Part shown: positions 15,880 to 24,527 of the stretch, in pieces | Layout of the letters: each line of letters begins with the position of its first letter | Position numbering within the stretch: the stretch's first letter is position 1 | Assembly (NCBI GenBank): GCA_018969905.1 | Contig: JAGWXK010000017.1 | Coordinates: 1 to 35,274 of the forward strand | Length of the DNA: 35,274 bases | Origin: Bdellovibrionales bacterium | Lineage (GTDB): Bacteria; Bdellovibrionota; UBA1018; CAIMNF01 | Reading direction: 5' to 3' | Translations under genes and position numbers: made by a program | The notes under the pieces: generated by a model | The model's input: the letters and a program-made list of their open reading frames with translations, nothing else | The model's database searches: none | Told to the model about the DNA's origin: nothing

Positions 15880-18204
15880 ATGAAGTTGAGTGTTTTGATC
15901 TTTTCTTTCCTGGTTTTCCCGTTGTCTCAGACTCAAGCCCAAACCCCGGGGGGCCATGAATCAAACCGCGATCGAAGTGCCTGGATGGATCGCCTCCGGA
16001 GCGAGTTTCGGGTGGAGGTTTTGGAGGATGACCCCAAGGTTTTTGACGGAGATCTTCTCCACTATCTTCATGACTTTCTCTCGTCCTCGCCGAGAAATCC
16101 AAGTCCCATTCGTCTGCATGCCACACGAAAGAGTGGAGCGCGAAAGGTCTGGAGGCGTGATGAGTGGAATGGCTTCATTGATCTTTATTTTGCCAAAGAT
16201 GCGGGAAGTGGACTTTACAGTAAAGGCGCATCTGAAATTCGCGAGCGATTTGACGGGCAATTGGAAAAAACGGTTGATTACCATAGCGACCTGTTTCTTC
16301 AGCTTTCTGAGGCGCTCTATCCCCAAAGCCAGCTTCAAAAGACACTTCTCGACAGCTATCACATCAGTACGGATTGCAGCGGGGTTTCAGAGCCCTGTGA
16401 CTCATTCAAGAAAAGGGAGCTACTTGCGATCCTTGGAATCTTTCAGGATTTGCCAATCGAAATTCGGCAGAACTTGCGCTTGAATCGAATGATCCGACTT
16501 CCGGACGGAGTCTCCAATCTATTGGATTTGAAAGCGGTTGCATCTTACTCCAATGGAGTCATTCGTGTGACCAGCAGGGCTTTTGAGGTGAATGGAGATC
16601 GAATGGGCGAGGGGACCCTTGTCCATGAGCTTGGACATGCCATTTGGCCCGCTCTTTCCCACCCGGTTCGCCAATCCTATTTTGCAATATCCTGGATGAG
16701 AAGTGCGCAATCGGGCGAAGAAAAAATAAAGCCAGGAACCGGAGAGTTCGTAAGCGAGTACGCCCTTACGAGTGTCGAAGAGGATTTTGCGGAACATTTC
16801 AGTGCGTATTTCAACCAACCTGAACTTCTGGGGCAACATGCACCTTCCAAGCGTGAGTGGCTCAAATCAAAGGTGTTCATCAATACCGAATATTATTCCA
16901 CGGCCGCCTCCAATTTGAGGGTTTACGTGTCATCAAACTCTCCTGATACCGAGCCCCCCGGGTTTCTCAATGGAATCAGCAAGAAGCTGATCAAACTGAC
17001 CCCAAAAACAATTGAAAGCCAGATTGAGATTCATGTTCAATTGAAGGATCTGGTGGATGATGTCTCAGGCTTCAGGAGTGCCGAACTCCACTTCATTACT
17101 GTGGGTCAAAGTCCGGGTGGAAGCTCCCTGTTCAAGTTGATCGTAAGCGGATTGGAATCCCGTCAGGATATCGCAGATCAATATCTTCAGGTTTTGAAAT
17201 TTGAAAGAAAAGATCTTCCTTCTCAAACCATGAGGCTCTACATGATTCGCCTGGAAGACTATGCAGGCAATTGGGAGTACCAGTTTGTTGATCATCTTGG
17301 AATTCAAATGGACCTGGAGGGAACCGCAACCCAGGTGGATTTGTACAAGACATCTTACCGGTATGAGAATGAACGCCAAAGAAAACTGAGGTCGGAAATC
17401 GAGGGGAATTTGAATCCCCTTGAGTCCGAAATAAAGGTCACCCCCGGAAGCGAGACCGGGGTTTTCATACTCCACCTGCCAAAGCAGGTGGATGAGCAGA
17501 GCGATCGATTGCTCTCCGGATCCGCTCGTTTTCTTGGGGTCCACGAATTCAGGAGCGGGCAGTTCAGAACCGTCGTCCACAACCATGAAGAGGAATTGGA
17601 CTACAAGTTCGGTCGAAACGAAATTGATCTTTCCAAAACAGAAAATGGATTTGACCTTGTCCTTGATATGAGACGAGGCGTGAATTTTGAGCGGATGAGT
17701 CTTTACTGGGTCACGCTCCACTATCGATCCCTTGACTGGGATGTTTATCTGAATCCAAAGGATGAAGATCCGTTCGTGATCGAACCGCATTCGGTGGGTT
17801 CTGACCCCACTCCCGCAGAGATCGAGATCAATGACATCGGGATTGATCTTCAAAAGTCAAGGGAGGAAGGAAAGGATGAGTTGATCCTGAAAACCAGACT
17901 CCCCCTCAATGGCTTTGAAAACGGTGGGAAGCTCAGAGTCGTTTATCAGACTCCAAGCGGGAAACAGGTGGTTGGCGGAAGTGGTGAGATCAAGATCGGA
18001 GCCTCCGAAGCAGAGGTGGAGATCCGGCTCAATCAATACCGCGAGGAAGGTGAATACATCATTCGGGAGATTCAAATCATGGAGAATAGTCCTCCCGGTT
18101 CAAATCCGGCCATCGAGCAGGGGGCTCAGTTCAGGGTCCAAAAGGTAATGTCACGCGGGGTCCGAAAGACAGTGGTCATTGACAAGCCCTTGCCTCCGAG
18201 TTGA
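15880..18204 (+). CDS. Secreted zinc metallopeptidase with C-terminal beta domains
   Basis: 774 residues from ATG 15880, which gives a clean signal peptide (1-21, cut near QAQ); the upstream TTG at 15844 lies in the promoter. The catalytic motif is VHELGHAIW (HELGH at about 249-253). Some 45 residues later SEYALTSVEEDFAEHF provides the acidic third zinc ligand and the Tyr in the pattern of anthrax-lethal-factor-like gluzincins (S-x-Y then E-D-F-A-E). Residues from about 340 to the end look like successive beta-sandwich domains without catalytic motifs, perhaps for substrate binding. Likely exported to periplasm or medium to degrade host or prey protein; substrate unknown. Assignment to a metalloprotease is firm, the precise family less so. 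Confidence 0.85.
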   Translation: MKLSVLIFSFLVFPLSQTQAQTPGGHESNRDRSAWMDRLRSEFRVEVLEDDPKVFDGDLLHYLHDFLSSSPRNPSPIRLHATRKSGARKVWRRDEWNGFIDLYFAKDAGSGLYSKGASEIRERFDGQLEKTVDYHSDLFLQLSEALYPQSQLQKTLLDSYHISTDCSGVSEPCDSFKKRELLAILGIFQDLPIEIRQNLRLNRMIRLPDGVSNLLDLKAVASYSNGVIRVTSRAFEVNGDRMGEGTLVHELGHAIWPALSHPVRQSYFAISWMRSAQSGEEKIKPGTGEFVSEYALTSVEEDFAEHFSAYFNQPELLGQHAPSKREWLKSKVFINTEYYSTAASNLRVYVSSNSPDTEPPGFLNGISKKLIKLTPKTIESQIEIHVQLKDLVDDVSGFRSAELHFITVGQSPGGSSLFKLIVSGLESRQDIADQYLQVLKFERKDLPSQTMRLYMIRLEDYAGNWEYQFVDHLGIQMDLEGTATQVDLYKTSYRYENERQRKLRSEIEGNLNPLESEIKVTPGSETGVFILHLPKQVDEQSDRLLSGSARFLGVHEFRSGQFRTVVHNHEEELDYKFGRNEIDLSKTENGFDLVLDMRRGVNFERMSLYWVTLHYRSLDWDVYLNPKDEDPFVIEPHSVGSDPTPAEIEINDIGIDLQKSREEGKDELILKTRLPLNGFENGGKLRVVYQTPSGKQVVGGSGEIKIGASEAEVEIRLNQYREEGEYIIREIQIMENSPPGSNPAIEQGAQFRVQKVMSRGVRKTVVIDKPLPPS

Positions 18205-18576
18205 GAGGGGAGGAGCTTCCGCTCTTCCTCGATCGCCCTTCAGTTCTGTTTTGCAAGAATGGAGTAAGAAAATGATTCGCTTCGAGTGTGCCGGTCGCAG
18301 AGACTCGCCGGATCTTGGCCGCCATGAGAAGTCGATTTGAGAGGTGACTGTTCATTCCTGGTCCTCATACCCCTAAGACCAGCTCTGAGGGGGAGGGCGC
18401 CGGGGACTGAGCAAGCGCCCTTGGCTAAGAAAAAAGCAGGATCATTGCCGCGTTTTTTAAAACCTTAATGCGGCAAGTTGGTGAATTGGGCTGAGTCATT
18501 TTTAAGGCGGTCGGTCCTCCCGGACCCGGCAAAACTTTCCCTCTCGGTGCGTTTGATTATTCGAGAAAATCAAATC
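18205..18576. other. 372-bp gene-free stretch with hairpins
   Basis: No convincing gene. Visible structures are GGGCGC/GCGCCC (about 18396-18421), TTGCCGC/GCGGCAA (18445-18451 with 18470-18476) and a 7-bp inverted repeat TTTGATT-N9-AATCAAA (18552-18558 with 18568-18574) directly before the start at 18577. The last could be a repressor site or a structure that masks the start. A GTG-initiated upstream extension (18478) is judged non-coding because it lacks a signal-peptide-compatible N-terminus. Confidence 0.4.
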
Positions 18577-19308
18577 ATGAACATGATTTCAAAGCTCCTC
18601 ATTGCGCTGTTTTTCATTTTCTCCTCCATCTCATCACTTGCGGGAGAGAAACCTCTTGCCTTGGTGTGGGAGGGGCCCGGCGCGTGCAGACCCTCATGCC
18701 TCGATGCCTCTGTGATCATTGCTCGTCGGGCGGGATTCAGGGTGCGAAAAGTGGGGCCGGGCTTCCGTGATTTCGGCCTATTTAAAAAAGCAAAACTTTG
18801 GGTTCAGCCCGGTGGAAAGTCCACCACCGCTGCAGCCGCGATGGGATCCGAAATGATGGATGAGATCCGCGAGTTTGTTCGAAATGGCGGAGGATATGTC
18901 GGATTTTGTGCGGGAATGTTCATCGCTACTCCCGAGATTGGAACTTCAAAGAAAGTTGGATTCGGGATCATTCCCGGTGAGACAGAACTTTTGATCAAGG
19001 AGGGACCGGATCGGGCGATGATGCCCATCGAGACCAGCGATCATGGCAAAGTCACCATGTATTTCGCAGGAGGTCCTTTCATGAGGGTGAGTGATTCGGA
19101 TCTGAAAGCTGCAGGCGGCGAAGTGATCGCCCGATACCCGGATGGTAAAATCGCTGGAATTCGCGCGCGCTATGGAAAAGGCAAAGTCGCGGTGATTGGC
19201 GCCCACCCGGAGGCGGGCTTCCTCTGGAAACTCGGTCGGGGATACTTTGACATCCGAGGTGAACGGTTCTTTGTGAAAGATATGGTGCGCTACGCCACAT
19301 CGCCCTAG
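18577..19308 (+). CDS. Secreted BPL_N-like (class I glutamine amidotransferase fold) protein
   Basis: 243 residues from ATG 18577 (a second ATG follows two codons later). Residues 1-24 are a signal peptide. The mature protein has the flavodoxin-like amidotransferase fold found at the N-terminus of some eukaryotic biotin-protein ligases and in stand-alone bacterial BPL_N proteins: WEGPGACRPSCLDASV near the start, WVQPGGKSTTAA, and a nucleophile elbow GGYVGFCAGMFIA with the candidate catalytic Cys. The ending KVAVIGAHPEAGF is also typical. The biotin ligase catalytic domain is absent. Substrate unknown; a periplasmic hydrolase or binding role is plausible. A 7-bp inverted repeat precedes the start. 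Confidence 0.75.
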   Translation: MNMISKLLIALFFIFSSISSLAGEKPLALVWEGPGACRPSCLDASVIIARRAGFRVRKVGPGFRDFGLFKKAKLWVQPGGKSTTAAAAMGSEMMDEIREFVRNGGGYVGFCAGMFIATPEIGTSKKVGFGIIPGETELLIKEGPDRAMMPIETSDHGKVTMYFAGGPFMRVSDSDLKAAGGEVIARYPDGKIAGIRARYGKGKVAVIGAHPEAGFLWKLGRGYFDIRGERFFVKDMVRYATSP

Positions 19309-19337
19309 GCAGATGTAAAGTCGGGCCGAAATTGAAG

Positions 19338-19388
19338 AGCGACTCCTTGGGAGCCTAATGAATCATGAATAGGTGTGACCAAGTCGCT
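19338..19388 (+). promoter_or_regulatory. Possible hairpin ahead of the 19.49-kb gene
   Basis: AGCGACT (19338-19344) pairs with AGTCGCT (19382-19388), and TGG/CCA extends the stem past a small bulge. The loop is about 30 nt and no T tract follows, so it may be a 5'-leader structure. Weak evidence. Confidence 0.25.
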
Positions 19389-19488
19389 GGGGAGTTACAG
19401 TCCGTAAACTTTTCTTTGCTTTTCTCCGATAGGGCCTTTGGCAAGGGATTTGCTACCTACGCGAGGCGAGGGTCATACGGAGATGAAC

Positions 19489-20190
19489 ATGAAAGCCATT
19501 CATTGGACCACTTTTTTTATAGTTTTGTTTTCTTTTTCAAAAGCACTGGCTGCAACCGAGGTGAGCTTCACCCCAAAAGAACTGGCTGCAGGGTATGTGC
19601 TTTTGAGGCCTGAGTTGAACTCGATTGAGCTTCATGGAAACAAGGGCACATTCAAACCCTCACCGGCACTGCGTTTTTTCGGAATAGAGGATCAGATTTT
19701 TGAGATCAATTTCAGTCCGATCATCGACCTGGTCGATCTCGAATTCAATCACTTGCGGGCAGATGCTCCCATGGTCCGGTTTTCGAATGGGAGTCTGGAT
19801 TTGATCATTCCACTGCAGGACCAGGATCGAGCCCTGAAAAGCAGATTGGGTTCCATTTCGATTCAAGGAGCTTCGCTGATTGCGCAGCTTGGATGGCGTA
19901 CTCATGCCGATGGAGTTCAGGAGCTCGAGCTTATGGGAACTCGCTTTGAGGGAGAAATGTCGGGGAGTGGTGTCCTTTGCAATGATTTCATTCTGAGGAA
20001 AACAAAAAAATTTCTATTGAACCTGCTCTCTCGCCAGGTTCGACAGATTCTGAAGAATCCGATGGTTACGGAGTCGGTGAGAGAGGGACTCATCGCGTGG
20101 GCCCGTTTCAGTCTGGGCTATCGCCCCCATGAAGTGGTTCCAGCTTCAATTAGGATTGATCCAAAAGGGCTTCACTACGAGATTCGATAG
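19489..20190 (+). CDS. Predicted periplasmic protein, unknown function
   Basis: 233 residues from ATG 19489, chosen because GGAG lies 6 nt upstream; an ATG at 19483 overlaps that Shine-Dalgarno. The first 22 residues form a signal peptide (FFIVLFSFSKALA). The mature part alternates hydrophobic and polar residues as in beta-sheets, and then has a helical C-terminal half (LLSRQVRQILKNPMVTE). There is a single Cys (VLCNDF). No domain was recognised. It sits between the BPL_N-like gene and an MFS gene that has its own promoter, so no functional link can be claimed. Confidence 0.7.
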   Translation: MKAIHWTTFFIVLFSFSKALAATEVSFTPKELAAGYVLLRPELNSIELHGNKGTFKPSPALRFFGIEDQIFEINFSPIIDLVDLEFNHLRADAPMVRFSNGSLDLIIPLQDQDRALKSRLGSISIQGASLIAQLGWRTHADGVQELELMGTRFEGEMSGSGVLCNDFILRKTKKFLLNLLSRQVRQILKNPMVTESVREGLIAWARFSLGYRPHEVVPASIRIDPKGLHYEIR

Positions 20191-20204
20191 AGTGGATTAT
20201 CGGG

Positions 20205-20233
20205 TTGCCGAGAATGTGCCCTTGGATTTAGGT
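20205..20233 (+). promoter_or_regulatory. MFS transporter promoter (leaderless geometry)
   Basis: TTGCCG (20205-20210), a 17-bp spacer and TTAGGT (20228-20233). The ATG at 20242 is 8 nt further and no Shine-Dalgarno is present. Confidence 0.55.
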
Positions 20234-20241
20234 TTCCCTTT

Positions 20242-21387
20242 ATGAACCCCGTGATTCTCAAAGTCGGACTCATTTCATTTTTCGCGGATTTATCAAGCGA
20301 GTTGCTTTACCCGATCACGCCCCTTTTCATCACGGGTGTTCTTCATGCTTCCATGACCTCGCTTGGCGCCATCGAGGGTTTTGCCGAACTCACGGCAAGC
20401 CTGCTGAAGGGGTGGGCCGGAAAAAAGTCGGACGAACTTGGCGGGCGGAAGAAGTTCGTATGGGGAGGCTACCTGATCTCGACACTTTCCAAGGCTTCGA
20501 TCGGTCTTGCAACCTCCTGGGTGGGGGTACTGATAGCAAGAAGTCTTGATCGGGTGGGGAAGGGAATCCGTACGGCCCCGCGGGATGCGCTGATCGCAGA
20601 GGCTGTTCCAAAAGAACAGCTTGGCTTTGCGTTCGGGGTTCATCGGGGAATGGACACGCTTGGGGCTGTTTTGGGCCCTCTGTTCGCTGTGTTTCTGCTT
20701 GGAGTCTATGGCGAGGGAAACCTTCGGAATTTTTATATCTTTGCCTTGATTCCGGGTCTCCTGGCTGTTGGCCTTGCCACCCGACTTCCGGAAGCGGTAC
20801 GAAAGGTCCGAAAAAAACTCACGGATTCCCGGGCAGGGAAACTTTCTGGGCTCCCTCGCTCTTACTTTATCTTCATGCTGGGATGGGGGATTTTTTCGTT
20901 TGTGAATTCGAGTGATGCATTTTTGATTCTCAGAACCCAGAATCACGGAAACGGACTTGTGCAAACCGTACTCATGTATTGTACCTTCAATCTGGTGTAC
21001 GCTCTTTCCAGTCCATTTCTCGGAAAACTCTCCGATCGTTATGGAAAACTTTTGATCCTGAAGTGGTCCCTTCTTGTTTTTTCCCTGGTCTACTTTGGCT
21101 TTGGATTTGGAATCAATCCATGGTTTTTGTTTCCTGTTTATGGACTCTTCATGGGGATGTCCGAGGGGGTGGGGAAGGCACTTGTCGCAGACCTGGTCCC
21201 GGATGGAAAACAGGGTGAACTCGGGGCCACGGCACAAGGATTCTTTGGGATGGTTACGGGGATTTCAGCACTGGGAGCGAGCCTGATTGCGGGTCTTCTC
21301 TGGGATCAGTTTGGTCAAAATGCACCATTCTTTTATGGGGGAATCGGGGCCATTCTTTCGCTCATTGTGTTTCTGGTTTTACGGTGA
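20242..21387 (+). CDS. Major facilitator superfamily transporter
   Basis: 381 residues with about 12 hydrophobic segments, inner membrane. The cytoplasmic loop 2-3 carries GWAGKKSDELGGRKKFV, the MFS motif A variant, repeated in the second half as GKLSDRYGKL. The loop DRVGKGIRTAPRDALIAE identifies a specific MFS subgroup with unassigned substrates, often annotated as efflux or sugar-phosphate-like permeases. It probably exports small molecules by proton antiport, but nothing local reveals the substrate. It is followed at once by a tRNA gene on the same strand. Confidence 0.9.
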   Translation: MNPVILKVGLISFFADLSSELLYPITPLFITGVLHASMTSLGAIEGFAELTASLLKGWAGKKSDELGGRKKFVWGGYLISTLSKASIGLATSWVGVLIARSLDRVGKGIRTAPRDALIAEAVPKEQLGFAFGVHRGMDTLGAVLGPLFAVFLLGVYGEGNLRNFYIFALIPGLLAVGLATRLPEAVRKVRKKLTDSRAGKLSGLPRSYFIFMLGWGIFSFVNSSDAFLILRTQNHGNGLVQTVLMYCTFNLVYALSSPFLGKLSDRYGKLLILKWSLLVFSLVYFGFGFGINPWFLFPVYGLFMGMSEGVGKALVADLVPDGKQGELGATAQGFFGMVTGISALGASLIAGLLWDQFGQNAPFFYGGIGAILSLIVFLVLR

Positions 21388-21429
21388 TAGCGTTTTTTTC
21401 ATTCCATCTTCACAGGTGGGATTTCAGGT

Positions 21430-21506
<77 letters not shown>

Positions 21507-21547
21507 ATTTAAATCCTTAAATGGAATCAAGATCCGTTTCGCGCTTC

Positions 21548-23914
21548 CTATCGGAAGGATTCAATTTCAAATACTGATTTTCCGCAAATCGTTCCGTTTT
21601 TCTTGAACTCTTTCTCAAGGCGAGTCTCGATCGACTTGAAATTGTTCACCATGGAGCACATTCCAAACTCATCAATGGAGTGGGATTTGATTTTTGCCTG
21701 ATTTTGGCTTGAAAGATCTATGGGCCAGCCAATGGTATTGTTGCTACCTTTGCATGCCTTCAGAAACCCGCATTGCTTCATGTATTCTTGATCCAGCTTG
21801 GTGCCGTCTTCGTTCAAAGCGAAGGGGTAATTGAGAGAGCAGTGCGTGATGGCTGCATAGACCACATTTGTCGAAAACAGTTCTTTATTCTTGATCGTCT
21901 CCCTTCCAGCCGTCACTCCGATCCCGTTTTTGAACTCCTCTTGAATCTGCTTCCAGGCTTCAGCCCGGTGCCCATTCACATATCGATCCTTGATGATCGA
22001 TTTTTGACCAAGAAAGTTGTCATAGATGTCAGTGATCGTGGTTCGAAGATCGTTGGATTCGGACTTTTTATCTGGAATTTCCGGTCCCAATCGTTCGAAG
22101 ATTCGGTTTTCGAAAGTCGTTTCCATGTCTTCGGCAAGAGATTTGCTGATGCCAAAGTTCTTGTTTTCCTCGGTATCAGGGATGCTTGCCCGATCCTTGA
22201 GATAGAAACCGACTGCGTCCAGATATTGGCCTGCTTGCACGGAAGCGATAATTTCACTTACGACGTTTTTCCCGTCTTTTCCGATCGGATCGAATTCACC
22301 ATTCTGTTGGAAGTCAGTCATTTTTTGTTTGAACTCATCCAGTCGGGCCTTGAGAAATTTGGATTTTTCTATGGTTGCATTCATTTTCACCGTTTTACGG
22401 TCGTCCCCTGGCTTGAGTTCGGAGAAGGTTTTTATTGCGCTTGAGATCAAACCATTTGGTTCCTTGTAGAGGTAATCATAGGTCGAGATATGGGTTCCAT
22501 TGGGTAAAATCAATCCGAAATCCTCTTTGTTTGAGAAGAATTTTTTATAGAGATAATCAATTTGTTCTTCAGTGGGCGATCCCGGTTTTGCAGCTTTATC
22601 CGGAGCACTCTGAGAAGGTTGCACCTGGCCATTGGACGAGTATTCTTTGAGGTCATTTCTTATTTTTCCGATCATGAGCAAGTTGGATCGAACCTGAGAA
22701 TCACTTTGGCAGGAGTTGAATTGAGCTTGACCCGGATTCATCCCTTTCATTTGGGATCGGGTAAGGAGTTCGCAGTTAAGCTGGTTTGTCTTGAATATGT
22801 GACAACTGAAGTTCTGGAAAAGTGTTCGATTGCTGTTTTTTATGGCTTCCTCGGTGTTCTGTAGTCGACTGATTTTTTTTTGATTTGTCCCAAGGGCTTG
22901 AATCGAACTTGATAAAATTTGTGATAGAAAGCCTGCTCCAATTGCACCTACGGGACTGGTGAGTGCGGCAGTCACCCCGAGGCCTGCCTGGGTCGCCCCC
23001 AAAAGTAGTTGTTTCGCCGCTGCACACTGCTGGTCCGGGATGGCGCTGATGCTACCTGAAATCGTGCTGAATTGAGTGGTTACGGAGTTCAAGGCATTCC
23101 GAAAGTTCTGACGTGAAGTTTCCAGGTCGTCTTCTTGTTTTTCGATTCCCCTGCGGGCCGAATTCACTGTACTTGCGCTTCCATTGCCGCAGTCGTTGTT
23201 CCAGGCGTTTGCTGCCCATGAGCCCTGGATTGATCGGGACCCGGTGCCATCCCCAAACAGTTCCGAGTAGGTGCATTGAGTGATTCCAAGCTCGCTTGCT
23301 TCAGTGGAGGTTGAAGTTCTTGCGGCGGAGGTCATGCAGGTTTCGATGGTTTCCTCGATGCGATTTCCATAGGCGCCCCCCAATGCTGACTCAGGCGAGG
23401 CCAAACCCAGTTTTTCGATCACTCGACCGCGTGCGTATTGGCTCAAAAAATAGGTGAACTCTTGATTGTTCGGGCCACAAGGAAAGGGTTCGCCTCCAAT
23501 CATCAGATTGGTCATGGCTCTTTGATCCGGAATCCGCTGCTGAGCGAGTTGATTGATGGCATCATTGAAAGTTTGCATCTGCCCAATGAGATTGGTCCCT
23601 TGAAGGGCGCACTTGTTCCCCTTTTTTTGTAATTCCGCGATCGCCGATGTGATGTCTTTGCTTACCTCGTTCAGAAGGTTTTTGGCATCCGCTGACTTTT
23701 CAAGATAGGGACATTGGTTGGGCAGGCTGCCGAAAGATGGGACGGGTTGTTGGGCCGCTCCTGACATTCCCCCCGCCCCAGGTCCTTGGAGTGGATTCCC
23801 CATGCCGGGAATTCCAGCTCCCATTCCAACCTGGGATTCCGGAGTGAGGATCACCTGGGTTTGAGCCACCGAAATCGGAAAAATCGAGAAGAGTAGGACG
23901 AGAAACCGTTTCAT
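21548..23914 (-). CDS. Large secreted Cys-rich protein, unknown function
   Basis: 788 residues; no family recognised. A signal peptide (1-19) is followed by a Gly/Met/Pro-rich stretch (about 25-60). A long, mostly helical body then contains around fifteen cysteines, a hydrophobic Ala/Gly segment (about 310-335; VTAALTSPVGAIGAGFLSQIL) and coiled-coil-like regions. General plan (signal peptide, many Cys, single hydrophobic segment, Gly/Met-rich low complexity) resembles the 675-residue product at 11.46 kb, though I could not align them by eye. Its ATG overlaps the stop of the preceding gene (ATGA, 23911-23914), so the two are co-translated. Likely extracytoplasmic; role unknown. Confidence 0.8.
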   Translation of the reverse strand: MKRFLVLLFSIFPISVAQTQVILTPESQVGMGAGIPGMGNPLQGPGAGGMSGAAQQPVPSFGSLPNQCPYLEKSADAKNLLNEVSKDITSAIAELQKKGNKCALQGTNLIGQMQTFNDAINQLAQQRIPDQRAMTNLMIGGEPFPCGPNNQEFTYFLSQYARGRVIEKLGLASPESALGGAYGNRIEETIETCMTSAARTSTSTEASELGITQCTYSELFGDGTGSRSIQGSWAANAWNNDCGNGSASTVNSARRGIEKQEDDLETSRQNFRNALNSVTTQFSTISGSISAIPDQQCAAAKQLLLGATQAGLGVTAALTSPVGAIGAGFLSQILSSSIQALGTNQKKISRLQNTEEAIKNSNRTLFQNFSCHIFKTNQLNCELLTRSQMKGMNPGQAQFNSCQSDSQVRSNLLMIGKIRNDLKEYSSNGQVQPSQSAPDKAAKPGSPTEEQIDYLYKKFFSNKEDFGLILPNGTHISTYDYLYKEPNGLISSAIKTFSELKPGDDRKTVKMNATIEKSKFLKARLDEFKQKMTDFQQNGEFDPIGKDGKNVVSEIIASVQAGQYLDAVGFYLKDRASIPDTEENKNFGISKSLAEDMETTFENRIFERLGPEIPDKKSESNDLRTTITDIYDNFLGQKSIIKDRYVNGHRAEAWKQIQEEFKNGIGVTAGRETIKNKELFSTNVVYAAITHCSLNYPFALNEDGTKLDQEYMKQCGFLKACKGSNNTIGWPIDLSSQNQAKIKSHSIDEFGMCSMVNNFKSIETRLEKEFKKNGTICGKSVFEIESFR

Positions 23915-24435
23915 CGTTCAAATTCCTTTTGGATCCGATCGAGGTCGCTTTTTATTTCGCGAACCCGCGCATTCGGAATCACAGTGGCAAAAGAGATCAG
24001 TTTGAGATTTTTCAGATCTTCCATGACCCAATGGACTTCGCTCTGACCTTGACCCTTTTTGGGAAGAGTCACCACGCAGCTCTTCTTTCCCGGGTGGATC
24101 AGGGACGAGGGGGATCTGCTTGCAATTCTTTTGCAAAGGGTTTTTGAGAATGAAGTCATCGGGTCAGATCGGATTACCGTGACAACGCGTTTTTTTTCGT
24201 CTTCCGGATATTTGATGAGGAGCCCCCCCGTCTTTCCCAGTGGAAATCGGGAGCTGTGTTCAAGGGTTCCTGGAGCGGCATAGGTCCAAATGGTCTGATC
24301 GAGTTTGATTCTCCTGCCATTGAGGTACCAACCTGAGGACTCCTCACCGTAAGCCGGGTGGGATTGAAGAGGGAGCTGCATCCCTGTTGCTACGGAGAGT
24401 AAATAGACACCAACGATGCACTCAAGATACCTCAT
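23911..24435 (-). CDS. Small secreted protein coupled to the 788-residue protein
   Basis: 174 residues with an N-terminal signal peptide (about 1-29). No known domain. The mature part is basic and contains GWYLNGRRIKLDQTIWTY near its start and two cysteines (TLCKRI, KSCVVT) that could form one disulfide. The C-terminus is a helix rich in charged residues. The ATGA overlap with the next gene argues that both products act together, perhaps as a secreted pair. No Shine-Dalgarno or clear promoter was found; a bidirectional hairpin lies just upstream. Confidence 0.7.
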   Translation of the reverse strand: MRYLECIVGVYLLSVATGMQLPLQSHPAYGEESSGWYLNGRRIKLDQTIWTYAAPGTLEHSSRFPLGKTGGLLIKYPEDEKKRVVTVIRSDPMTSFSKTLCKRIASRSPSSLIHPGKKSCVVTLPKKGQGQSEVHWVMEDLKNLKLISFATVIPNARVREIKSDLDRIQKEFER

Positions 24436-24473
24436 GTGAACCGGATCGGCATTTCATTGGAGGAGATTGAATA

Positions 24474-24509
24474 AAACATTCCCCCTCCGTTTCCAAAGGG
24501 GGAATGTTT
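24474..24509 (-). terminator. Terminator of the outer-membrane-protein gene
   Basis: A perfect 13-bp stem (24474-24486 with 24497-24509) with a 10-nt loop lies 18 nt after the stop at 24528. On the minus strand it runs into TTTTATT. On the plus strand a TTTGGTTTTT tract follows, so it may work in both directions. Confidence 0.8.
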
Positions 24510-24527
24510 GGTTTTTGACTGCAAGGA

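Noticed and set aside
17065-17853. Minus-strand 262-residue frame
   Set aside because: Antisense to the secreted metalloprotease; no supporting signals.
20293-21237. Minus-strand 314-residue frame
   Set aside because: Lies wholly within the MFS transporter gene, with no domain or ribosome-binding site; a shadow frame.
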